Below, one piece after another: positions 1 to 6,373 of a stretch of DNA of 15,013 bases; position 1 is the first letter of the stretch, and the number at the start of each line of letters is the position of its first letter. The position numbers and the translations under genes were made by a program. The notes under the pieces are model-generated. The model did no database searches. It was given only the letters and a program-made list of their open reading frames with translations, and was not told where the DNA came from. This DNA is from JBGSYJ01 sp041748075 (GTDB lineage: Bacteria > Acidobacteriota > Thermoanaerobaculia > Gp7-AA8), in assembly GCA_041748075.1 (NCBI GenBank), contig JBGTDX010000095.1, forward strand, positions 1 to 15,013, in the 5' to 3' direction.

Positions 1-303
1 AAGAACGCAATCGACTGGCTCAGCCGCCCGCCGCGCGACATCCCCCGCGTGTTCGGCGCGCTTCCGGTGGCGCTCATCGGCGCGACGCCGGGGCGCGGCG
101 GTACTGCGTTGTCCCAGGCTGCCTGGCTCCCGATCCTCAGAACCCTCGGAACGCGCGCATGGTTCGGACGCTCCCTTCAGGTCCCTTCCGCGGGCGAGAA
201 GTTTGACAAAAAGGGGCTCACGGACGAAGACACTCTGGTCCGCCTGGAGAAACTCGTTACGGAGTTCGCGGCATTCGCCACCGAAAACAGGCGCTCGAGC
301 TGA
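1..303 (+). CDS. NAD(P)H-dependent FMN reductase family protein, 3' fragment
   Basis: The window opens inside this gene; only the last 100 codons and the TGA at 301-303 are present, so the true start lies upstream. The visible reading begins KNAIDWLSRPP and continues with ALPVALIGATPGRGG, which matches the C-terminal half of the flavodoxin-like NADPH-dependent FMN reductase / chromate reductase family (the usual pattern is LKNAIDWLSRP, then a beta strand and a GxxPG loop at the flavin/dimer side). Family members are cytoplasmic homodimers that bind FMN and reduce flavins, quinones or metal oxyanions with NAD(P)H. The N-terminal FMN-phosphate loop is outside the window and cannot be checked. 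The next gene is about 200 bp away behind its own candidate promoter, so this gene is probably not part of the efflux operon. Family assignment is fairly secure; the physiological substrate is unknown. Confidence 0.8.
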   Translation, partial: KNAIDWLSRPPRDIPRVFGALPVALIGATPGRGGTALSQAAWLPILRTLGTRAWFGRSLQVPSAGEKFDKKGLTDEDTLVRLEKLVTEFAAFATENRRSS

Positions 304-382
304 TCGCGATCGACACCCTGTCCCGCGCGCAACCTCGACTGAATCCTCTCGCTATCGGAAACGCGCCGGCGGAGTCTTTACT

Positions 383-418
383 GTCCGGAATCGGACGGAG
401 CGTACGGAACCGGACGGA
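383..418 (+). promoter_or_regulatory. Tandem dyadic repeats, candidate activator binding sites (UAS)
   Basis: GTCCGGAATCGGACGGA (383-399) and GTACGGAACCGGACGGA (402-418) agree at 15 of 17 positions and are offset by 19 bp. Each is itself dyadic: GTCCG-N4-CGGAC is perfect, and the second copy has one mismatch. An outer GGAATC (387-392) / GATTCC (417-422) pair also spans them. They lie about 80-115 bp upstream of the start predicted from the -24/-12 element at 472-487, which is the usual distance for NtrC-type enhancer sites. The operon encodes such an activator (4864-6243). Binding by that protein is inference. The alternative is a hairpin ending the FMN reductase transcript, but no T-run follows. 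Confidence 0.45.
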
Positions 419-471
419 TTCCAGACACCTCCATTTCGGATCAACTCATTGCACTCAAATCACTTGACCCG

Positions 472-487
472 TGGCTCATCGTTTGCG
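472..487 (+). promoter_or_regulatory. Candidate sigma-54 (-24/-12) promoter of the efflux operon
   Basis: TGGCTCATCGTTTGCG matches the RpoN consensus TGGCACG-N4-TTGCW at the key positions: TGGC, the C at position 6, and TTGC, with exactly 10 nt between the GG (473-474) and GC (485-486). The expected transcription start is near 498, only about 3 nt before the ATG at 501. The message would therefore be almost leaderless and would not contain the GAGGG at 490-494. It precedes an operon that encodes its own sigma-54 activator, which strengthens the call. A chance match cannot be excluded from a single site. Confidence 0.5.
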
Positions 488-500
488 AAGAGGGCTGCTC

Positions 501-1757
501 ATGGATCGCCCGCTGACCTCGACCGAACGCCGCAACCGGCTCCTCCGCCGCGGACTCCCATGGGTCGCCGCCATTGCAGTCATCTTCATCGCCGTTTCGG
601 GTGCGATCGCACTGTTGGCTCCCTCGATCGATCCGTCCGATCTCACGATCGCCACAGTCGAGCGGGGTTCGATCCGGGAGACCCTCGAAGCTTCCGGCCG
701 CGTCGTGCCGGCCTTCGAGCTCGTTCTTTCGAGCCCGGTCGAGGCGCGCGTACAGCGGGTCCTCCGTACAACCGGCGAAACTCTCGACGAAGGGGCAGTC
801 CTCGTCGAGCTCGACGCCTCGGAGTCACGTCTCGGACACGAGCGAATCGAAGAGAGGATCGCGCAGAAGCGAAACGGACGCCTGCAGCTCGAAGCCGAGA
901 TCGCGCAGTCGCAGCTGGCAAGCCGGAGCAGGATCGAACAGAAGCAGCTCGATGTGGAGATCCTCCGTTATCAGGCAGACCAGAAACGTACCCTCGCGAA
1001 CGAAGGTCTGATCGCAGAGGAAGAAGCGCGACGAGCCGAAGTCGAGGCGAAGAAGGCCGCGATCGAACTGGGACAGCTGCGGCTCGCGGCGGAGAGCTCC
1101 GCACGGACCGATCGGGCGAAACTCGCCGGCATCGACCTCGAGCTGGCGATCCTCACCAAGGAACGCGATCAGTCCTCGCGACAGCTCGAGCTCGCGGAAA
1201 TGCGCGCGCCACGCCGTGGAGTCCTGACGTGGATCGTTCCTCAGGAAGGAGCGACTGTCGCCCGCGGCGAAGTGCTGGCACGGATTGCCGACGTCAGCCG
1301 CTTTCGCGTCGAAGGCACCATCTCCGACATTCACGCTGCCCGGATCGCGGCCGGCATGGAGACGATCGTCGTGAGCGGGAATCGAAGGGCAACGGGCGTC
1401 ATCGCATCGGTCGATCCGACAGTTCGCAACGGCGCCGTGAGCTTCCAGGTCGAAGCTCCGGACGACGCAGGGCTCGAACTGCGAAACAACCTTCGCGTCG
1501 ATCTCCACATCGTGCTTGCTTCACGTGAGAACGCCCTCCGGTTGCAGCGAGGCCCGGGAATCGGAGAGGCGCGGCGTCAGGAAGTCTTCGTCGTTCGCAA
1601 TGGCCGGGCGGTCCTTACCCCGGTGGAGGTGGGACTCACCGGCCACGACGCGGTGGAGATTCTGTCCGGCGTTCGTGAGGGCGACCGGGTGATCGTATCC
1701 GACATGACGAGCCACCGAGGCTCGCAGGAAATTCGTCTCGAAGGAGAAAAGGAATGA
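501..1757 (+). CDS. HlyD/MacA-type periplasmic adaptor protein of an ABC efflux system
   Basis: This is the membrane fusion protein that would link the inner-membrane transporter encoded next door to an outer-membrane channel; no TolC-like gene is in the window. The protein is 418 residues. It has a positively charged N-terminus and one membrane anchor at about residues 18-40, then the first half of a lipoyl domain (about 75-105). A long, charged alpha-helical hairpin follows (about 108-233, rich in E, R, Q and A), then the second lipoyl half (about 234-265), a beta-barrel segment (about 266-340) and a membrane-proximal part (about 345-410). I chose ATG 501 because GAGGG stands 6 nt before it. 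The in-frame GTG at 471 has no better site and would place the -24/-12 element inside the gene. The stop overlaps the ATPase start (ATGA), showing translational coupling. Confidence 0.87.
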   Translation: MDRPLTSTERRNRLLRRGLPWVAAIAVIFIAVSGAIALLAPSIDPSDLTIATVERGSIRETLEASGRVVPAFELVLSSPVEARVQRVLRTTGETLDEGAVLVELDASESRLGHERIEERIAQKRNGRLQLEAEIAQSQLASRSRIEQKQLDVEILRYQADQKRTLANEGLIAEEEARRAEVEAKKAAIELGQLRLAAESSARTDRAKLAGIDLELAILTKERDQSSRQLELAEMRAPRRGVLTWIVPQEGATVARGEVLARIADVSRFRVEGTISDIHAARIAAGMETIVVSGNRRATGVIASVDPTVRNGAVSFQVEAPDDAGLELRNNLRVDLHIVLASRENALRLQRGPGIGEARRQEVFVVRNGRAVLTPVEVGLTGHDAVEILSGVREGDRVIVSDMTSHRGSQEIRLEGEKE

Positions 1758-2416
1758 TCGAGTTGCAGGAAGTGGAGAAAGTCTATCGCACGGACAGGGT
1801 CGAGACCCTCGCACTCGCGCAGATCAACATGTCGATCGCGCGCGGCGAATTCGTCTCGGTCATGGGGCCGTCGGGATGCGGGAAGAGCACGCTGCTGAAT
1901 CTCGTCGGTCTTCTCGACGCTCCGTCCGCGGGGCGGGTCCTGCTGGATGGAACGGAAGTAGGCCACGGCAGCGACCGCTCGCTCGCGCGGCTCCGGAACA
2001 GCAAACTGGGTTTCATCTTTCAAAGCTTCCACCTGGTCCCGGACCTGAGCGTGATCGACAACGTGCAGATCCCGCTGCTTTACCGGGCTCTCGCGACTCG
2101 CGAACGGAAATCAATGGCCACGGCAGCGCTCGAGCGCGTCGGCCTCGGATCGCGCCTGCACCATTACCCCTCGCAGCTCTCCGGCGGCCAGCAGCAGCGC
2201 GTGGCAATCGCCCGGGCGATCGTCGGGCGGCCTGACATTCTTCTCGCCGACGAGCCCACGGGAAACCTCGACAGCAACATGGGAGACGAGATCATGTCGA
2301 TTCTCCGCGAGCTGAACGAGGAAGGAACGACCGTCGTGATGGTGACGCATGATCAGCGGATGGCTGCGCAGACGCATCGAATCGTGCGGCTGTTCGACGG
2401 ACGCCAGGTCAACTGA
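1754..2416 (+). CDS. ABC transporter ATPase, LolD/MacB type
   Basis: This is the cytoplasmic ATP-hydrolysing subunit (220 residues, a normal size for LolD-like ATPases). All motifs are present and look functional: Walker A GPSGCGKST (38-46), Q-loop Q90 in FIFQSFHLVPDLSV, signature LSGGQ (142-146), Walker B ILLADE (162-167) followed by PTGNLD, and switch His199 in VMVTHD. The sequence around the Q-loop and the PTGNLD D-loop is typical of the MacB/LolD/FtsE group, which drives mechanotransmission through FtsX-like permeases rather than classical import. The start overlaps the stop of the adaptor gene by 4 nt, with an AAGGAG-like site upstream. The first permease follows after 9 nt. It would form a dimer under the two permeases encoded downstream. 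Confidence 0.95.
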   Translation: MIELQEVEKVYRTDRVETLALAQINMSIARGEFVSVMGPSGCGKSTLLNLVGLLDAPSAGRVLLDGTEVGHGSDRSLARLRNSKLGFIFQSFHLVPDLSVIDNVQIPLLYRALATRERKSMATAALERVGLGSRLHHYPSQLSGGQQQRVAIARAIVGRPDILLADEPTGNLDSNMGDEIMSILRELNEEGTTVVMVTHDQRMAAQTHRIVRLFDGRQVN

Positions 2417-2425
2417 GGTGAGACG

Positions 2426-3655
2426 ATGATCCGAAACTATCTGCTGGTCGCCTGGAAGGTCCTGCTGCGAAGGAAGTTCTTCACGTTCGTCAGCCTGTTC
2501 GGAATCACATTCACGATCGTCGTCCTGCTCGTGGTGACCGCCCTGCTCGACCACATTTTCGCGCCTCACTATCCCGAATCGAACCTGGACCGGACTCTCG
2601 GCGTCTACGCGGTCATTCAACAGGGCGATGAATCGAAGCGAACCGGTTTCGCGGGCCACACGCTTCTCGAACGCGCGTTGCGCCCGCTCGAGAATGTCGA
2701 GCAGACCGCGATCATTCAGGCGCAGAGCAAGGTCGCTTCCTACCAGGAGGACGGACGCAAACTCGAGCTCTTCATCAAGAAAACCGACGACGGTTTCTGG
2801 CGAATCATGACGTTCGACTTCCTCGAGGGTGGGCCCTTCTCCACTTCCGACTACGAGCAGGCGCGCCCTGTCGCAGTCATCAATCAGTCGACTGCTGTCG
2901 AGATGTTCGGAGACCGGTCTGCACTGGGTCAGTCGATCGATGTCGACAACCAGCAATTCCGAGTCGTCGGTGTCGTGCGCGACGTGCCATTCCTGCGCGC
3001 GCTGCCGTACTCCGATGTCTGGGTACCGCTCACGACCAACCGCGGAGAGCAGTGGAGGCAGGGGCTGAGTGGTTCGCTGTTCGGCATCGTGCTCGCGCAC
3101 GACCGTTCGGACTTTCCGCGACTCAGGCGCGAGTTCGCCGGCCACGTCGCGCAGCTCGAGATTCCCGACAAACAGTTCAAGACCGTGCGGGCGGAGCTCC
3201 GTACTCTGTTCGAGTTCGTCGCCCTCGACCTGTTTGAGATCGGCGACACCTCGAGACTTCGTATGGTCATCGCGGTTCTCGCCCTGATGTTCATGGCGCT
3301 GCCGGCCATCAACCTGATCAATCTCAACCTGAGCCGCATCATGGAACGGCTCTCGGAGATCGGTGTCCGCAAGGCATTCGGGGCAACGTCCCCGACGCTC
3401 ATCGGCCAGTTTCTGGTGGAGAACGTCGTCCTCACTCTGGTTGGCGGGGCCGCAGGACTTCTCTTTTCCGGGCTCGTGCTTTCCGCGCTCAACCGCTCGG
3501 AATTCATCCCTTCGGCCGCGTTCGCACTGAATTTCAGAATCTTCGGATGGGGTCTGCTTCTGACGCTCGTCTTCGCCGTTGTGTCCGGCATTTACCCGGC
3601 GTGGCGAATGTCCCGGCTCCATCCGATCGAAGCTCTCAAAGGAGACTCGCGATGA
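2426..3655 (+). CDS. FtsX/MacB-type ABC transporter permease (first of two)
   Basis: This 409-residue inner-membrane protein has the MacB layout without a fused ATPase. One N-terminal membrane helix (about 18-41) is followed by a large periplasmic MacB_PCD-like domain (about 45-275). Three C-terminal helices (about 277-299, 327-355, 372-392) form the FtsX domain. The cytoplasmic motif EIGVRKAFGA (311-320), which contacts the ATPase in this family, is conserved. So is the C-terminal YPAWRMSRLHPIEALKGD. A GAGGTGAG ribosome site lies just before ATG 2426. The stop overlaps the next permease start (ATGA). Two separate permease genes suggest a heterodimer carried by an ATPase homodimer. The substrate is unknown; the family exports peptides, lipids and macrolide-like molecules. 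Confidence 0.92.
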   Translation: MIRNYLLVAWKVLLRRKFFTFVSLFGITFTIVVLLVVTALLDHIFAPHYPESNLDRTLGVYAVIQQGDESKRTGFAGHTLLERALRPLENVEQTAIIQAQSKVASYQEDGRKLELFIKKTDDGFWRIMTFDFLEGGPFSTSDYEQARPVAVINQSTAVEMFGDRSALGQSIDVDNQQFRVVGVVRDVPFLRALPYSDVWVPLTTNRGEQWRQGLSGSLFGIVLAHDRSDFPRLRREFAGHVAQLEIPDKQFKTVRAELRTLFEFVALDLFEIGDTSRLRMVIAVLALMFMALPAINLINLNLSRIMERLSEIGVRKAFGATSPTLIGQFLVENVVLTLVGGAAGLLFSGLVLSALNRSEFIPSAAFALNFRIFGWGLLLTLVFAVVSGIYPAWRMSRLHPIEALKGDSR

Positions 3656-4854
3656 TCCGCCACCTCATCCGAATGGTCTGGAACCGCAAGCGCACGAATG
3701 CCCTGATCATTTTCGAGATCTTCGCCGCGTTCCTGGTGCTGGCTGTGACCCTGACCTTCGCGATTTATTTCGCCCAGAGTTACCGCCGCCCGCTGGGCTA
3801 CGAGTGGAAAGACGTCTGGCGTGTCTCCATCGATGTCGGACAGGCTTCGGACGATACCTGGTCGGAGGAAACCGTAAACCGCTTCGAACAACTTCTCGTA
3901 GAAGTGAAGAGGATGACGGAAGTCGAAAGTGTCGCAGGAATTCAGTATCCGCCGTATACAGAGGGATCGTCGAGCTGGAGTGCGCCTGGGCAGCCGGCGT
4001 TCCACAGCAATGAAGTCACGGATGACGTCTTCGAGGTTCTGCAGCTCGATCTCGTCGAGGGAAGGGCGTTCAATGCCACGGATGATGCACTCGCATGGAC
4101 GCCGGTCGTCATCGACCGCGACATGGCGACGGCAGCATTCGGGAGCGAGAGCCCGATCGGAAAGCGCTTCGACCCGATGAGGCCTCCAGGCGCGCCTGAG
4201 CCGGAAGATATCCGCGTGGTGGGCGTCGTCTCGGATTTCCGGAAAGATGGAGAGCTCGAGGGGCCGCGAAACTACATGCTGCTCCGTGTGAGGGTCGGCG
4301 ACATCGAGAGCCGTCCGCCGCGCAATCTCGTGCTTCGGATGGCGCCGGGAACCAGGAACTTCGAACCGGAACTGTCCCGGCGGCTCGCGACACTCGCGCC
4401 GGAATGGTCGTTCACGATTCAACCGCTGGAGCGAGCGCGGGACGCATCGCTCCGTCTTCAGCTCGCTCCCCTGCTCGTGGCTCTGGTGATCGCAGGGTTT
4501 CTGGTTCTGATGGTGGGACTCGGCCTGACCGGAATCCTGTGGCAGAGCGTCACCCGCCGAACATCGGAGATCGGATTGCGGCGCGCCGTCGGGGCCAGCG
4601 CAGGAAGCATCCACACCCAGCTCGTGCTGGAGATGGTGGTCCTCGTCACGATCGGAATCCTGCTGGGTGTGCTCGTGGTCGCGCAGCTTCCGCTGCTCGG
4701 ATCGCGCGAGCTGGCGTTTCTCGGCCCGGCGGCGATCCCGCTCGGAGCCCTCACCTCGGCGGCTGCCATTTATGTGATCGCCGCACTCTGCGCAATCTAT
4801 CCGAGCGTTCTCGCATCGCGAATCCGGCCCGCCGAGGCCCTGCATTACGATTAG
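3652..4854 (+). CDS. FtsX/MacB-type ABC transporter permease (second of two)
   Basis: This 400-residue paralogue of the preceding permease has the same topology: an N-terminal helix (about 17-40), a periplasmic domain (about 45-265) and three C-terminal helices (about 271-297, 323-345, 362-384). The coupling motif EIGLRRAVGA (306-315) and the closing IYPSVLASRIRPAEALHYD are conserved. The periplasmic domain differs strongly from that of the first permease, so the two halves probably face the adaptor or substrate asymmetrically. I chose ATG 3652 because AAAGGAG precedes it and the overlap with the upstream TGA is the usual ATGA. An in-frame extension to 3547 would run through the end of the previous gene. 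The regulator gene starts 9 nt after the stop, which ties pump and regulator into one transcript. Confidence 0.92.
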   Translation: MIRHLIRMVWNRKRTNALIIFEIFAAFLVLAVTLTFAIYFAQSYRRPLGYEWKDVWRVSIDVGQASDDTWSEETVNRFEQLLVEVKRMTEVESVAGIQYPPYTEGSSSWSAPGQPAFHSNEVTDDVFEVLQLDLVEGRAFNATDDALAWTPVVIDRDMATAAFGSESPIGKRFDPMRPPGAPEPEDIRVVGVVSDFRKDGELEGPRNYMLLRVRVGDIESRPPRNLVLRMAPGTRNFEPELSRRLATLAPEWSFTIQPLERARDASLRLQLAPLLVALVIAGFLVLMVGLGLTGILWQSVTRRTSEIGLRRAVGASAGSIHTQLVLEMVVLVTIGILLGVLVVAQLPLLGSRELAFLGPAAIPLGALTSAAAIYVIAALCAIYPSVLASRIRPAEALHYD

Positions 4855-4863
4855 AGTGAAACG

Positions 4864-6243
4864 ATGACGAAAAGCGGCACGACGATCCTGGTAGCAGACG
4901 ACGACGCGTCCGTCGTCGAGTCGCTGCGGATGCTGCTCGAGGATCATGGTTACCAGGTCCGGACTGCTCAAAACCCGGCGAGCGCACTTCAATCTCTCGA
5001 TGGCGGCGTCGTCGACCTCGTCATTCAGGATATGAATTACACCCGGCGGACCACGGGAGACGAGGGGCTTCAGCTCCTCGATCAGATCCACGTTTCATTT
5101 CCGGATCTTCCCGTGATTCTTCTCACTGCCTGGGGATCGATCGATCTCGCCGTTGCCGGGATGAAGAAGGGTGCAGCCGACTTCGTGACGAAGCCCTGGC
5201 AGAACGAGCAGCTTCTTCGCTCGGTGGCAACGACGCTCGATCTGAGCGGACCCCAAGATGAGGCCGGCAATCCTCTGTCGAGAGAGATCATCGACGAACG
5301 GTGGGACTTCTCGAACATCGTCGGTGAGGATCCCGCCCTTCTGAAGATCCTCGAGCTCGTGGGACGGGTGGCCCCCACCGATGCTTCGGTCCTCATCACC
5401 GGTGAGAGCGGAACAGGCAAGGAGCTGATCGCCGAGGCGATTCACCGCAACAGCCGGCGACGAACAGGCCCATTCGTCAAAGTGAACCTGGGAGGGATCT
5501 CGCCCACGCTCTTCGAGAGTGAGATGTTCGGGCACGTTCGGGGAGCCTTCACCGATGCGCGAACCGATCGCAAAGGTCGGTTCGAAATGGCGGACGGAGG
5601 CACGATCTTTCTCGACGAGATCGGCGAGCTCTCGACCCCGGCGCAGGTCAAGCTGCTTCGCGTCCTGCAGGACCGGACTTTCGAGGTTCTCGGTTCGAGC
5701 CGTTCGCGCACAGTCGACGTCCGGGTCGTCTCGGCGACGAACCAGAACCTCGTCGACCTGGCTGCCTACGGGGAGTTCCGCGAAGACCTGCTCTACCGTC
5801 TGAACCTGATCACCATGCACCTGCCTCCGCTTCGCGAACGGCGCGGAGACATCGCGATCCTCGCACGCCATTTCCTCGCTTGCTGCTCGGAGAAGTATCA
5901 GCGCGAGGCGCGATTCTCCGCCCGAGGGCTCGACTGGCTTCGCACGCGAGGCTGGCCGGGAAACATCCGTGAGCTACGGCAGACGATCGAGCGCGCAGTG
6001 CTCGTGAGCGACGCCCGCTCGATCGGCCCGGACGAGTTCTCGCGTCCGGAACAGCCGGAGCGAACCGGATCATCCGCTCTCCCCGAAGTGGGTGAAATGA
6101 CCCTGGGTCAGATCGAGCGTGCGATGATCGAGAAATCGCTGCAACATCATGCTGGAAATCTCACACGCGTCGCAGAGTCGCTCGGTCTCAGCCGGCCCGC
6201 TCTCTACAGGAGAATGGAAAAGCACGGCATCCGCGCCGAATGA
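4864..6243 (+). CDS. NtrC-family sigma-54-dependent response regulator
   Basis: This 459-residue three-domain activator starts with a receiver domain (about 6-122): acidic pocket D12-D14, phosphoacceptor Asp56 in VIQDMNYT, Thr88 and Lys110 in TKPW. The AAA+ domain (about 150-385) has Walker A GESGTGKE (180-187), Walker B GGTIFLDEI (245-253), an arginine-rich PPLRERRGDI segment and GWPGNIREL (363-371). A Fis-type helix-turn-helix closes the protein (about 431-456, GNLTRVAESLGLSRPALYRR). The sigma-54 contact loop reads GAFTDA (227-232) instead of GAFTGA. Phosphorylation by the kinase encoded at 6374 should promote oligomerisation and open RNAP-sigma-54 promoters. The obvious target is the -24/-12 element ahead of its own operon. 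The start at 4864 has only a weak GAGTGA site, consistent with coupling to the permease gene 9 nt upstream. Confidence 0.95.
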   Translation: MTKSGTTILVADDDASVVESLRMLLEDHGYQVRTAQNPASALQSLDGGVVDLVIQDMNYTRRTTGDEGLQLLDQIHVSFPDLPVILLTAWGSIDLAVAGMKKGAADFVTKPWQNEQLLRSVATTLDLSGPQDEAGNPLSREIIDERWDFSNIVGEDPALLKILELVGRVAPTDASVLITGESGTGKELIAEAIHRNSRRRTGPFVKVNLGGISPTLFESEMFGHVRGAFTDARTDRKGRFEMADGGTIFLDEIGELSTPAQVKLLRVLQDRTFEVLGSSRSRTVDVRVVSATNQNLVDLAAYGEFREDLLYRLNLITMHLPPLRERRGDIAILARHFLACCSEKYQREARFSARGLDWLRTRGWPGNIRELRQTIERAVLVSDARSIGPDEFSRPEQPERTGSSALPEVGEMTLGQIERAMIEKSLQHHAGNLTRVAESLGLSRPALYRRMEKHGIRAE

Positions 6244-6260
6244 GCCCATTGAGAACTGAG

Positions 6261-6336
6261 AATTCAGAATTGAGAATTCAGAATTCAGAAAACAGGGGTG
6301 GTGGCTTTCTGAATTCTGAATTCTCAATTCTCAATT
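6261..6336. repeat. Large inverted repeat built from 7-bp units (AATTCAG/AATTGAG)
   Basis: The left arm 6261-6291 and right arm 6306-6336 are complementary at 30 of 31 positions (26 contiguous next to the loop), with a 14-nt loop (6292-6305). Each arm is a run of heptamers: AATTCAG or AATTGAG on the left, their complements AATTCTG and AATTCTC on the right. The element is markedly AT-rich against the GC-rich genes beside it, and it fills most of the 130-bp gap between regulator and kinase. As RNA it would form a long hairpin, but no T-run follows either arm. It could partly terminate transcription, protect the upstream message, or simply be an intergenic repeat inserted here. Confidence 0.9.
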
Positions 6337-6373
6337 GCTTCTGGGATGACCAGCGAGATTGCCGGGAGCCGCA

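Noticed and set aside
471..500. GTG 471 as the adaptor start
   Set aside because: ATG 501 has GAGGG at a good distance and follows the -24/-12 element; the GTG has no better site.
203..1528. Long plus-strand open frame (441 codons) overlapping the adaptor gene
   Set aside because: It is Arg/Ser/Pro-rich low-quality sequence out of frame with a clear HlyD-type protein; a GC-rich shadow frame.
2111..3622. 503-codon minus-strand open frame across the ATPase and permease genes
   Set aside because: Lies opposite well-supported coding sequence, rich in E, R, D and H with no recognisable motif; shadow frame.
3592..5091. 499-codon minus-strand open frame across the second permease and regulator
   Set aside because: Same reasoning: antisense to motif-bearing genes, no domain visible.
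6254..6336. CRISPR-like array from the regular repeats between regulator and kinase
   Set aside because: Units are contiguous 7-mers without spacers and are inverted around a loop; this is a palindromic simple repeat.
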